NCBI GenBank assembly: GCA_002501605.1
Contig: DANW01000042.1
Span: 1-31,766 of the forward strand
Length of the DNA: 31,766 nt
Origin: Euryarchaeota archaeon UBA28
GTDB taxonomy: Archaea; Thermoplasmatota; Poseidoniia; Poseidoniales; Thalassarchaeaceae
Direction: 5' to 3'
Under the pieces are notes generated by a model. It was given only the letters and a program-made list of their open reading frames with translations, was not told the origin of the DNA and did not search any database. A program made the translations under genes and the position numbers. This document shows, in pieces, positions 10,301 through 17,571 of the stretch; position 1 is the first letter of the stretch; each line of letters opens with the position of its first letter.

Positions 10301-13080
10301 AACCCCAAATAGAGTATTTCGCCGATCTTGACCGTCCTAGCTCGTTGGGTGTCATCTCCAGCCGTCCAAACTTCCAAAACCTCCATGCCATCAACCCCCC
10401 CTAGCCCTGCAGTACTGATGACGGCAGCACCCCCTTCAGTTCCCGCATACAATATGGGATACCCTTGGGAGTCATTTCCAATCAGTTTCACAGAGTTAAT
10501 TTGTCGTGATGGCATGTCCCCTCCATCTAGGCATTCAAGGAACTCTATGCTCCCCTGTCCAGTCGGGCCCCATGCGCATGCACCTCTGTTGGTCGCGGCG
10601 AAAATGTCTGTACCGTCACTGGTTATGTCATTGAATTCCCATGGGTCATTATTCCACCCTGGGATGTTTGTATCTAGCTGGTCCCAAGATGTACCATCCC
10701 AGATGGCTATTCCTCCATTCGACTGAGCACCGGTGTTGGCTACCCTAGATCCGACTACCAGATCCCCCCCGTAAACATACAGTGAGAGGACATCATTGTC
10801 AGGGAGACCGCTGTTCCCAACCGTAAGCAAGTCGGTGATATCTCCGTTTATCCTGTCCAGGATCATTATTCCAAAATCAGGAAGTCCAAGATAAACTACA
10901 TCCCCGTTTACTGCAATGGGGGCGGCCTCTAGGTTGTCAGCACCAAGTGATTGCCAAGAACCAAGAATTTGTAGCTCCGCAAGGTCCAATCTCATAAGTC
11001 CACTATCTGGAGTCGCCAAGTAAGCTACACTGTATCTAGTTGCAACATCCACAACCAAATCTGAGTCCAGTCCATCTCCAGTGTCGTAAGTCAGGATTAG
11101 ACTATTTGTGGAAGAGTTGACCAGTGAAACTCCATTCTCTGGGTGACCTATCACAAGAGTCTGAGTATATTCATCATATGACATTGAGGTGATGCTCTCA
11201 GACCCCAGGCCACTGATCCCGCCCATGTACGAACCAGTCTCTCCGTCGAATAGTAGAAGGCCAGCATTGGAAGTTCCGACCCAGACTTGCCCAAGCTCAT
11301 CCTGCACCACCGAGGTGATTGTTTGCAACTGCTGTCCAGCAAAGTCAGAGACATCTATAGGGTCCATCCACCTCCTACCAGAATTATTGAACCTGTCAAT
11401 TAGAGAGTCTCCAGCTATCCAGATCTGACCATCCTCGCTATCGTCAATACTAACTGCAAGCCTCATCGGATCTGTGACAGGACTACTCACAAGGTACTCA
11501 ACACCAACCACCGTATCTTGATGTTGCATAGCGGAAACTCCTGTGGAGTCGATAAGTACCGAAACGCTATCCATGGGGCTTCTCGCTCCTATCCCGGATG
11601 GCCATGATGAAATTGATACCGCGCTGTCCAAGAGCCCTAGAGAATCAACAGTTTCCTGTGACCTGAATATTCCTGCTGCTACTTCGTATGATTGCAGAAC
11701 ATTGCCTGCGAGGACGTGTAGCCAGCCATCAGAGACTGAAGTTCCAACTATATTGTTCGATGCAAGAGTGTTTGCTGTTGACCACCTAGAGAGCCACGTT
11801 GAAGTTGCTAAATCCCTCCGATTTATGCCGGCATTTTCCGTAGAGATGAGTAATTGATTCCCCATCATCTGCAAATCCGTAATCCTGTTACTTGACAGGA
11901 AGTTACTGGTATCCCAGTGGGTACTGTCCACAATAGTAATCACCGATTGGTTACTGCTCACACTGTAGCTGATTAGATGGACGCCGTCATTCTCTGTTGA
12001 GATTATGACAGTGCCCGAGATGACAAGTATGTCCGTGGCGACACCAGACGGCGTCGAGCAGTATTGATACTCGTCCCATTGAGATGAAACCGACAAATCT
12101 TCCGAATTCGGTGAGATGAACCTGACCTTACAACCATCAACGGCCCACATTGATCCATCTGAGTCAGATGCAATAGCGGTAATGCCCTCTGTTGCAATAG
12201 AAACGGAAGGCCCGTTTTCTGAATCGTTCAGAGACTGTGTAAATATAGTACCATTCGAGGTACCAATAACCAGCATCCCCCTCGATTCTTCGATATCTAT
12301 GCTTCTGCCATATACTAGCTCGTCAATATGAACAATCCCCGGGCATCTCCACTCACACGCCTCTGAGGCCTTGCTATCCAGATGAATCAGGTCATCTCCG
12401 AGAAGAACATACATCCTTCCATCATAGGGATTGACAGCACTACCGTGAACAACAATCTCCAGAGGCGCAAAAGAAATCCTTGGGTCTGAAGGGGTAAGAG
12501 CTTCAATCACTAGGTCAGAGATCGAAATTCCAGCTGGGAGAATCCAGGAGGCGTCACTGACTGAATTGGGCTGCAGGGAAGTCGAGAGCTCTCCATCCAC
12601 AAGTTCGGGAGGCTTGTCATTGAATTCGTATTGACAACCAAGCCAGTCATTCCCCCTCCAGTCTAGAATCGGTGTCTGGCTATTCATCAGAGTTAATTGT
12701 GGCTCATCTATGCAGAACCCATCTGAGCCATCAACAGCAATTTCAAATGTCAAGTTAGAAATCTCTGCCCCGGGCGCGAATTCCAAGAACAGGTCAGAGT
12801 AAGCATAAGTCTGGCTTGATGGATCAGCACCAGTGGCCTCCAAGTCTATCCATCCTGTATCATTGTAACCTGAAGAGCCCCAGACCCTAGCTGAAACTGT
12901 GTTTACCTCGTCATCATCTCGTAGCTCATAGTCGGAGAATGATGTCCATGGCAATAAAACCATCAGTGAAACGAGAAGGAAAGCACTCCTCTTTGGGGAC
13001 ACCCCAGAGGCCGAACCTAGTGTATGCACGGAGGTTCGGCATTCTATCACTATATTGAATGGTGTGGGTCGTTGAGCCAT
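4366..13080 (-). CDS. Giant membrane-anchored surface protein: beta-propeller-like repeats, Fn3-like domains, acidic cytoplasmic tail
   Basis: 2,904 residues. The N-terminus has a hydrophobic export segment (SAFLLVSLMVLLPW, about 32-45) preceded by about 30 mostly polar residues. In-frame GTG codons at about 27 and nearer the front are possible alternative starts. Residues about 190-1900 are dozens of short repeats of the type 'vWVGTSNAGLLLFDGETG' or 'LWIASHRQGSW', like two-component-regulator propeller (Reg_prop) blades, enough for several propellers. Residues about 2010-2735 contain roughly six Fn3-like units, each beginning with a 'GG.IEVSW...D..F..Y.VFV' pattern. A single membrane helix (about 2757-2777, LIAVVSAMMVLAGAVLF) is followed by a basic stop-transfer (RPRRA). 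The last 125 residues or so are cytoplasmic and strongly acidic, ending in tandem DDLDIDDLDGLA repeats. Many NxS/T sequons fit an exported, possibly glycosylated protein. Role unknown: adhesion, polymer binding or sensing are all possible. It is first in the run ahead of pabC. Confidence 0.85.
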   Translation of the reverse strand: MAQRPTPFNIVIECRTSVHTLGSASGVSPKRSAFLLVSLMVLLPWTSFSDYELRDDDEVNTVSARVWGSSGYNDTGWIDLEATGADPSSQTYAYSDLFLEFAPGAEISNLTFEIAVDGSDGFCIDEPQLTLMNSQTPILDWRGNDWLGCQYEFNDKPPELVDGELSTSLQPNSVSDASWILPAGISISDLVIEALTPSDPRISFAPLEIVVHGSAVNPYDGRMYVLLGDDLIHLDSKASEACEWRCPGIVHIDELVYGRSIDIEESRGMLVIGTSNGTIFTQSLNDSENGPSVSIATEGITAIASDSDGSMWAVDGCKVRFISPNSEDLSVSSQWDEYQYCSTPSGVATDILVISGTVIISTENDGVHLISYSVSSNQSVITIVDSTHWDTSNFLSSNRITDLQMMGNQLLISTENAGINRRDLATSTWLSRWSTANTLASNNIVGTSVSDGWLHVLAGNVLQSYEVAAGIFRSQETVDSLGLLDSAVSISSWPSGIGARSPMDSVSVLIDSTGVSAMQHQDTVVGVEYLVSSPVTDPMRLAVSIDDSEDGQIWIAGDSLIDRFNNSGRRWMDPIDVSDFAGQQLQTITSVVQDELGQVWVGTSNAGLLLFDGETGSYMGGISGLGSESITSMSYDEYTQTLVIGHPENGVSLVNSSTNSLILTYDTGDGLDSDLVVDVATRYSVAYLATPDSGLMRLDLAELQILGSWQSLGADNLEAAPIAVNGDVVYLGLPDFGIMILDRINGDITDLLTVGNSGLPDNDVLSLYVYGGDLVVGSRVANTGAQSNGGIAIWDGTSWDQLDTNIPGWNNDPWEFNDITSDGTDIFAATNRGACAWGPTGQGSIEFLECLDGGDMPSRQINSVKLIGNDSQGYPILYAGTEGGAAVISTAGLGGVDGMEVLEVWTAGDDTQRARTVKIGEILYLGFENTGIARYDLANEEWLTTWDGTQGYIDDDDVTTLIPGKQSGTLWAGGDFGLTLIDVENDTVLINWGRGANANGPTIPSRSPADMVIVGDVLHYSTQRSNQWWNSNDEIYRIALNNNTSLSTLDAGSRIGSSSKVYGMGVVGDELWIGVRPTQSWNDGEGTVVRWNTNNETWQDDLPTIGNVQRVNAQLLGDCFPLNSSSCEMWVAYGDNIMRRFQYSTMSLLDEWSDFPGPVRGMEEFNGEYLFATMEGIYRWNPINETFETAWTEDDGLPNNTEESFFSMEIVGDDLWIASHRQGSWNSNAQILTKNGTTGNWSVWDLGSGDIPGGYGADILVCDEIIHFAIGRLSWWGNQGGVARFDLADHDSDGITGEWIDPLTEGGNNGLSDNDPRALACDDANRILYIGYDTDGVGLDRFNYNTDSFLSILTSSDGITEDRIFPGGMLHDGNVLLSAHQYQNTGGVSRIVTSGTSVTGGQVLSPGMDGCSIVRVPANTPTYAIGRSGQTTGLNRVDRLDSTGLIASGFDELAGLSSGRVVEFMSNSTHVWVASTFDSDSFYATSILQGSILQNGSVRWEYGYNLLDDDVINSMLLDGEKMWVTTAGRGLYSIDLVQRSYAPSAPALHGQMDGMILDSDDGMLYVGLMGNQGSAAGFQTFDTSTNSWGDGSLLAGLPNDIVQDFVALGDKILTATWGGIAVYNNTLSEWEDPVTTFDGLPVSIYDHLLVVDIPSQGNVVLAGGPSGITILDSNLTVLTTRGASDGLAGNKVSGLIYADSVTRQVIDENGVTVTEFHDESIFVSHSGQGPTRPGVVAWDINTDTVNGTYQIDKIPSNDVRSIAADDWGVHIATDISPMVHWNSSSLDMEVGAPANSLMSWPPSEISSHGGNLVMISPGGIDVMDSGGAHLVKAQSGLLNDPRGIDVSDDGLYLVSDDGLHHFSPVEGMVESDKSGQRTARPLNAIIGERTWEGINETARPGMTTVLVDDEESLDIDMTSESVLPGKLPMNPLALTLSSPETGAWVWAKSSILNYSGNWDMQMMNPGIQAAFQSAISQVGPGSSSVEAHIQLQSPNDGKMKVRVTYDWERIEVPTSIVNMTDRPNDGGGVIEVSWLPAEDAAWNGYRIFVWDATGRENWNPSEEELDDFSTYTSISFWAQTSVMITEADNDGTTEPLSDGRVYRGSIAIEYPDGSIGDAIAWPGSVTPTDEMPAPPNWLNAEPVSGGTAGTLVVEWEMCQELDPSFTRLWSAQQEISNAFALTGEIDIPYSSGNSTVVDLAPQGVFWFAAACVDESGQYDPSNVTVFGPVTTAGGLNDGIPPSMILGTQAQDVPDDEGGRVEVTWQANTEEDCSFYTVYALPASGWQPPSTVDGWPVAEYVPGCSPDDSGSVQVIVDSLGSAPLQDGITYWFGVVASDDWGNSNVNSVLVVEATPLASENGSSSAPDRVEGLIAWDHPDDDGTKIDIVWNRSTAPDFDFYTVWVSEYPLSDVTEMSEKCENGIISCSNIVVDQRQIGGLLQLQMTLDSAMYGASLETLVTSSIYPDVPLYVAVTVHDIKGNVYLSGLEDHISIVTPVDNRGDITPPDRLSPPVLEERLADDGDGMLVTFQESMASDLYEYHIFADVVPFADASNMEPVMVVDRNSELPVTIEYLSDGRSLAPSIMTWVAVVPVDSSGNSWLTNLRTSSIALVDENSLDPGLHLPEVTGVRGYWDSSGSQIDITWDLSQDPQVVSYKVFVSLDPFEDVRNATAVSSFIDSGNTEIKGNLLILSELQGEPLDNTLSYWTVVVAFDGEVHRLAVDPLEILPWSESSFGSSDGEEGEGGVSWIDQLMSGDMNTLIAVVSAMMVLAGAVLFIRPRRASAPQPWEMGALEVELEEQMMRESSGLSEDEEFGIDDLELVSDSFGDKADSPSVKYDKEEDTRIQPIGGEFTDTTPQPSAEVSDELLGIQEDDLDIDDLDGLADDLDIDDLDGLADDLDEEEIL
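4390..4461 (-). repeat. Tandem 36-bp coding repeat (two copies, DDLDIDDLDGLA)
   Basis: Two near-identical 36-base units at 4390-4425 and 4426-4461 encode DDLDIDDLDGLA twice, near the C-terminus of the giant surface protein. The copies differ at only a few bases in the DIDDL part, so this is probably a recent duplication or a slippage-prone site. A shorter related DDLDIDDL/DDLDEEE pattern flanks them. Confidence 0.8.
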
Positions 13081-13229
13081 ACATGCTTACATCCACCGTA
13101 GGTGGAAATCAGATATTCACATCCTACAAACTACTCTCATAAACGCTCACTAATCGGCTGATAATAAATTTGCACGTCATAGGATAGCATCAAAGAGGGG
13201 GGGGTAGGACGGGTTTACGGGTTGTCAGC
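13081..13229. promoter_or_regulatory. Divergent promoter region between the giant surface-protein gene and malic enzyme
   Basis: 149 bases between two divergent start codons. An AT-rich core at about 13158-13171 (GATAATAAATTT) can be read as a TATA box in both directions: about 70 bases upstream of the malic enzyme ATG and about 80 upstream of the surface-protein ATG. A perfect palindrome TCCACC-GTA-GGTGGA lies at 13092-13106, in the predicted leader of the surface-protein gene. A run of eight G at 13197-13204 lies just ahead of the malic enzyme gene. Promoter positions are inferred from pattern only. Confidence 0.5.
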
Positions 13230-15512
13230 ATGACAGACGAGAGGCTCCGCGAGGAAGCACTGGACTATCACGCTTCAAAACCAGCCGGAAAACTAACCGT
13301 AATTCCAACAAAACCACATGGCACATCGCATGAATTGTCTTTAGCCTATTCGCCTGGAGTCGCCTATCCATGTAAGGAAATTGAAAACGACCCCGACAGC
13401 GCTTACAAGTACACCTCCAAGGGAAACTTAGTTGCAGTAGTGAGCAATGGAACTGCGGTTCTTGGCCTAGGAGACATCGGCCCCCTAGCAGGAAAGCCAG
13501 TCATGGAGGGAAAGGGACTTTTGTTCAAGGCATTTGCAGATATTGACGTCTTCGACATAGAGGTAAACAAGACCGATGTAGATGGGTTTGTTGAAACAGT
13601 AAAGGCGATATCACCTACATTCGGGGGAATTAACCTAGAGGATATCAAGGCACCAGAGTGCTTTGAAATCGAAAAAAGACTCGTTGAGGAACTAGATATT
13701 CCTGTTATGCACGACGATCAACACGGAACAGCAATCATTTCAGGCGCGGCACTAATTAATGGACTGGAACTGGTAGATAAGGAAATCTCGAAGGTAAAAG
13801 TAGTGATTTCAGGGGCAGGGGCATCAGCGATATCGTGTGCTCGTCACTATGTCCGTCTGGGAGTCAAGAAAAATAACATAATCATGGTAGACTCCACGGG
13901 AATTCTTACAGAATCCAGAATGAAAAATGGTGATTTAAACGAGTACAAGGAGGAATTTGCCAGAAGTCTTCCCGATGGTGGATTATCTGATGCTATGCTA
14001 GAAAGTGATGTGTTCCTTGGGCTGTCAAAGGGAGGTCTAGTTTCGCCTGAAATGGTAAACAAGATGGCAGACAGACCACTAATATTCGCCCTTGCTAATC
14101 CTGATCCAGAAATCCTACCTGAAGATGTGATGTCAATAAGGGACGATGCCATAATTGCCACCGGGAGATCTGATTATCCAAACCAAATAAACAACGTTCT
14201 AGGCTTCCCCTACATCTTCAGGGGAGCCTTAGACGTCAGATCCACCCGCATAACCGAGGGAATGAAAATGGCCGCTACAAAGGCAATCGCAGAGTTAGCC
14301 AGAGAACCAGTCCCCGATGATGTTCTCTCGGCCTACAACGGAGAACAGTTGCAATTCGGTCCCGAATACATAATCCCAAAGCCGTTTGATGCTAGAGTAC
14401 TGATTTGGGAGGCAAGCGCCGTTGCGGCGGCGGCAGTCGAAGAAGGGGTTGCAGGTATCAGGAAGGGAGATTTTGACTTTGAGGGGTACAGAGAAGAGCT
14501 CGAGGCAAGATTAGGACTCACCCGCTCAATCATGAGGAGAGTAATAAACCGAGCGAAGAGGGACAAGAAAAGAATAGTCTTCTGCGAAGGTGAAGATCCG
14601 ACAGTTATCAAAGCCGCATCCCAGTGTATTTCTGAGGGAATCTGTGACCCCATTCTTCTGGGCAATATTGACAGAATAGAGGCAGTGAAAGAAGAGCTTG
14701 GACTAAGTTTTACGTGCGAAGAAATCGATGTCAGGTACGATCCCAGAAGAAGGGGCTCTTATGCAGAAGAGTTGCATAATATTCGTGGCCGAAAAGGAAT
14801 AACACTGGAAGATGCCACTAGGCTGATGAAGAACTCCACTTATTTTGCTCCCATGATGGTTCACATGGGAGATGCAGACGGGTACCTTGGTGGAGTCTCC
14901 CACCATTACCCAGACATAGTCAAGCCCTGCTTGCAGATTATAGGCCCTGAGAAGGATTCGCACAGGATTGTAGGGATGTACATGATGACTGTCAATGGCG
15001 AGCTGATGTTTATTGGAGATGCAACCATCAACATCTATCCGGATTCTAGGACTCTTGCAGAGATTGCAGTACAGACAGCTAAGGTAGCGAGAAGATTCGG
15101 GGTGAAGCCGAAAGTTGCGATGCTGTCTTTTTCTAATTTTGGGACCTCCTCAGAGATGAGGACGGATAGGGTGGAGGAAGCTATTACAATAGCTCGAGAG
15201 TTAGATCCAGAACTGATTATAGATGGGCCAATGCAAGCAGATACCGCACTTGTAACTGAGATTCAGAAAGAATACCCATTCATGTCATTCGAAGGCCCTG
15301 CTAATGTTCTGATCTGTCCAAATCTCGCATCAGCAAATATTGCCTACAAACTATTGCAGAGGATCGCAGGTGCTGAGATGACAGGACCTATCCTCGAGGG
15401 ACTCTCCAAACCAGCTCATGTCCTGCAACGAGGAGATAGCGTTCGAGATGTCGTCAATATGGCAGCAATCTGTGCCGTGGATGCTCAGAGGCACGACTGG
15501 CAGAAGCTATGA
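13230..15512 (+). CDS. maeB: NADP-dependent malic enzyme with C-terminal phosphotransacetylase-like domain (MaeB type)
   Basis: 760 residues, almost the length of the E. coli MaeB family. Catalyses oxidative decarboxylation of malate to pyruvate, linking the TCA cycle to pyruvate/acetyl-CoA pools. The malic N-terminal domain shows SPGVAYPCKEI (about 41), SNGTAVLGLGDIGPLAGKPV with the catalytic Lys region downstream, then DVFDIEVN and MHDDQHGTA (about 160-168). The Rossmann domain has VVISGAGASAISCA near 192-204. From about residue 430 (RVINRAKRDKKRIVFCEGEDP) to the end it matches phosphate acetyltransferase. In this family that domain is not catalytic but binds acetyl-CoA as an allosteric regulator. 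It stands alone on the plus strand, with a T8 tract downstream at 15678-15685. The domain order is typical of bacteria, which suggests old transfer into the lineage. Confidence 0.95.
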   Translation: MTDERLREEALDYHASKPAGKLTVIPTKPHGTSHELSLAYSPGVAYPCKEIENDPDSAYKYTSKGNLVAVVSNGTAVLGLGDIGPLAGKPVMEGKGLLFKAFADIDVFDIEVNKTDVDGFVETVKAISPTFGGINLEDIKAPECFEIEKRLVEELDIPVMHDDQHGTAIISGAALINGLELVDKEISKVKVVISGAGASAISCARHYVRLGVKKNNIIMVDSTGILTESRMKNGDLNEYKEEFARSLPDGGLSDAMLESDVFLGLSKGGLVSPEMVNKMADRPLIFALANPDPEILPEDVMSIRDDAIIATGRSDYPNQINNVLGFPYIFRGALDVRSTRITEGMKMAATKAIAELAREPVPDDVLSAYNGEQLQFGPEYIIPKPFDARVLIWEASAVAAAAVEEGVAGIRKGDFDFEGYREELEARLGLTRSIMRRVINRAKRDKKRIVFCEGEDPTVIKAASQCISEGICDPILLGNIDRIEAVKEELGLSFTCEEIDVRYDPRRRGSYAEELHNIRGRKGITLEDATRLMKNSTYFAPMMVHMGDADGYLGGVSHHYPDIVKPCLQIIGPEKDSHRIVGMYMMTVNGELMFIGDATINIYPDSRTLAEIAVQTAKVARRFGVKPKVAMLSFSNFGTSSEMRTDRVEEAITIARELDPELIIDGPMQADTALVTEIQKEYPFMSFEGPANVLICPNLASANIAYKLLQRIAGAEMTGPILEGLSKPAHVLQRGDSVRDVVNMAAICAVDAQRHDWQKL

Positions 15513-15677
15513 AAACCGCTTCTTAGATGGTCTCAGACACCTAAATATCCAAACTATCACTACTAGATTCACGACAATTGAGAATATGTGAACAAGCCCC
15601 ATCGAAGGCCCCTTCCCTGGTTATGACTTATTCCAAACCGATCTATTCTCGAAATCCTTGGAAAATACGGATAGGGG

Positions 15678-15685
15678 TTTTTTTT
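15678..15685 (+). terminator. T8 tract, likely archaeal terminator of the malic enzyme transcript
   Basis: A run of eight T after GGGG lies at the convergent junction between the malic enzyme (plus) and the L24e gene (minus), about 165 bases past the malic enzyme stop. Archaeal RNA polymerase commonly ends at oligo-T on the coding strand. The rest of the 171-base gap (15513-15683) shows no gene. Confidence 0.45.
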
Positions 15686-15875
15686 ACTTAATTCCACCCT
15701 TGACGTACCTTTGAGTCCACTTCATCTTTCGTGGGTTTCTCTTGAGCTTCAAGGCGTTTTTCCTGGCCTTGCTGTCTCTGAACCACATTACTGACCCATC
15801 TCTCTTCACATACATCATACCCGTACCAGGCTCAATTTCCTCATTGGTGAAGCTACACACTCTAGTCTCGGGCAT
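15684..15875 (-). CDS. rpl24e: 50S ribosomal protein L24e (eL24)
   Basis: 63 residues, the normal archaeal length. It is a large-subunit protein. Recognised from IEPGTGMMYVKRDGSVMWF and KNALKLKRNPRKMKWT, the family's signature core. The usual archaeal form has a four-Cys zinc knuckle (CxxC ... FCxxKC). Here the matching places read CSFT and FRDSKA, so only Cys7 remains and zinc binding is probably lost. It is third in the L7Ae-S28e-L24e operon, 9 bases after the S28e stop. Confidence 0.93.
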   Translation of the reverse strand: MPETRVCSFTNEEIEPGTGMMYVKRDGSVMWFRDSKARKNALKLKRNPRKMKWTQRYVKGGIK

Positions 15876-15884
15876 TATTCCACC

Positions 15885-16118
15885 TCATCGATTACCTAGG
15901 CGACGCGCCTCTCTACCAGTATCTTTCAGCATTAGAATATCTCCAACCCTCACAGGTCCTAACACATTCCTAGAAATTATTCTCCCAATGTCCCTAGGGT
16001 TGTTCGAGTCATCGACTCTGACTTTCACTTGGATAGCCTCTCCGCTCATACCTGTCCTTCCGACAATCTCTACGACCTCAGCGGGCCATGATTCTTGAGC
16101 CAAACTTCCAGCCTCCAA
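15885..16118 (-). CDS. rps28e: 30S ribosomal protein S28e (eS28)
   Basis: 77 residues, normal length. A small beta-barrel protein of the small subunit near the mRNA exit channel. Recognised from PAEVVEIVGRTGMSGEAIQVKVRV, then GRIISRNVLGPVRVGDILML and the C-terminal EARRLGNR, which matches the family's 'E.ARRLR' ending. The ATG is one base after the L7Ae stop, so the two are surely co-translated. The N-terminal 12 residues (MEAGSLAQESWP) are variable in the family. No anomaly seen. Confidence 0.95.
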   Translation of the reverse strand: MEAGSLAQESWPAEVVEIVGRTGMSGEAIQVKVRVDDSNNPRDIGRIISRNVLGPVRVGDILMLKDTGREARRLGNR

Positions 16119-16119
16119 T

Positions 16120-16494
16120 TTACTTCGACAGGGTTTCGTAGTGTCCCTTCACTTCGTTGAACAAATCTTGCGCCTCTTTTCCTACTTCCATGATAGCAAC
16201 TGCGGCAGTCCTTGTTCCCGCAGTCATGCCGGCAGAGTCGGCCAAGTATCCTTGGTCCTCGACGTAGATGAACGGAATTGACTTCTCGTTACAAATCATC
16301 GGAACGTGGGCAAGTAGCTCTCCGGGATTGACATTTTCGGCCATGACAATCATTGTCGCGCTTCCCCTCTCGGCTGCTTTGGTTACCTCATTGGCGCCTT
16401 TCTTTATCTTGCCGTCCTTTCCAATCGCTTTCACAAGTTCGTAAACTTGGTCTTGTATGTCTTTAGGGGTCTCAAACGCTATATGAACACTCAT
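16120..16494 (-). CDS. rpl7ae: 50S ribosomal protein L7Ae (eL8)
   Basis: 124 residues, the usual archaeal length. Binds kink-turns in 23S rRNA and, in archaea, also in box C/D and H/ACA guide RNPs and RNase P. The RNA-binding motif KIKKGANEVTKAAERGSATMIVMAENV is intact at about 29-55, followed by HVPMICNEKSIPFIYV. It is first in the L7Ae-S28e-L24e operon, with GGAGAGG a few bases before the ATG and a TATA-like element upstream. Confidence 0.97.
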   Translation of the reverse strand: MSVHIAFETPKDIQDQVYELVKAIGKDGKIKKGANEVTKAAERGSATMIVMAENVNPGELLAHVPMICNEKSIPFIYVEDQGYLADSAGMTAGTRTAAVAIMEVGKEAQDLFNEVKGHYETLSK

Positions 16495-16540
16495 TGGATA
16501 CCTCTCCTCGTGCTGGGTAAGCCGTCGCAGGACATGGCCG

Positions 16541-16550
16541 ATATAAACGC
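16541..16550 (-). promoter_or_regulatory. TATA-like promoter element of the L7Ae-S28e-L24e operon
   Basis: Read on the minus strand the site is GCGTTTATAT, a good match to archaeal TATA boxes, about 47 bases upstream of the L7Ae ATG. Initiation would be expected about 25 bases downstream (near 16517), leaving a short leader that holds the ribosome site GGAGAGG at 16501-16507. The position is a pattern inference. Confidence 0.55.
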
Positions 16551-16583
16551 AACGTATTGTCCGGACAGAGCTAGAGTTGCTAA

Positions 16584-17513
16584 TCAGCCAATCATTTCCT
16601 TGATTCCCCTAGCTAGGGCTGGTGCAGAACTAACAACAGATCTTGGATTCCTGAGAGAGTCAGTTGTGTATACCCCGTCAACGTGATTTGCTAGCCTAGA
16701 TAGGGCCCCTCCCGTGAATAAACCATGAGTACATGCAGCATATACTGCCTTTGCACCCTGTCTTCTGAGAGCGTCACTTGCCCTGCATATAGTCCCACCA
16801 GTACTAATCATATCATCGACAATTGCCACAACTTTACCGTTTACGTCAAGGTCCTTGGCCTGGTGTTCTATAGTGTGCGCGTCAATCCTGGTTTTCTCAA
16901 GATAACTGAATTCCCATCCCCCTATCTTCGCCACCTCACTTGCCCTGTCAATGGCTCCCTTATCCGGACTGAGGATGAAATCTGGATTGACCTCTTTTTC
17001 CAGAATATCTGCGATTTCTGGCATAGAACTCACGAAGCATATCCTAAGCTCCGACCCATCAAGTACTTTCGGCTCATGAAGGTCCAAGATTACCATGCCA
17101 TCACAACTTCTGCCTAGAATTTCTGAGATTACTCTGGCCGAAACCGTCTCCCCCGGTGAGAATCTCTTATCCTGTCTCGCATATCCATAATATGGGACGG
17201 CTAGAAAAATACCCGGTCCGACATTATCCATTATTTGTTCACCTTCATTTTTGAGGTTTTCAAGATCCCCCCTTCGAATATCATTAATAGCTTCAAGCAT
17301 TAGAATCGTCCTCATAATCCCCGAATCTGGAAATGTGTTAGATACTAGGATTACAGGCTCCGATCTAATTACTCCAAAACTCTCACTTGGAACTCTTACG
17401 TACCCCTCTCCATCAGGAAATTTCCTACTCTCAATGAGGACAGCCTCCATCTCGAGAATTTCGGATAGAGCGATGGCCAATTCACGACCCGATGAGCCGC
17501 TTAGGACTGGCAT
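16584..17513 (-). CDS. prs: Ribose-phosphate pyrophosphokinase (PRPP synthetase)
   Basis: 309 residues, within the family range. Makes PRPP from ribose 5-phosphate and ATP for nucleotides, His and Trp. N-terminal signature GSSGRELAIALSE and FPDGEGYVRV. ATP site YYGYARQDKRFSPGE at 108-122, with R113-Q-D-K in place. PRPP-binding loop VDDMISTGGT at 232-241. The segment at about 82-98 (DLENLKNEGEQIMDN) looks a little longer than in short archaeal enzymes. It begins 58 bases after the tRNA-Ile gene on the same strand, so the two may share a transcript. It ends 89 bases ahead of L7Ae, which has its own promoter. Confidence 0.95.
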   Translation of the reverse strand: MPVLSGSSGRELAIALSEILEMEAVLIESRKFPDGEGYVRVPSESFGVIRSEPVILVSNTFPDSGIMRTILMLEAINDIRRGDLENLKNEGEQIMDNVGPGIFLAVPYYGYARQDKRFSPGETVSARVISEILGRSCDGMVILDLHEPKVLDGSELRICFVSSMPEIADILEKEVNPDFILSPDKGAIDRASEVAKIGGWEFSYLEKTRIDAHTIEHQAKDLDVNGKVVAIVDDMISTGGTICRASDALRRQGAKAVYAACTHGLFTGGALSRLANHVDGVYTTDSLRNPRSVVSSAPALARGIKEMIG

Positions 17514-17571
17514 GTGTCAAGAAGGCGAACTGAGCATCCTTCATGACGCTACCGCTTGTTTTGTCACAAGA

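Noticed and set aside
10328..10726. Plus-strand open frame of 132 codons (and similar frames at 6521-6949 and 5924-6250)
   Set aside because: All lie opposite the giant surface-protein gene, are Ser/Pro-rich as expected from reversed Gly/Asp/Ser codons, and match nothing.
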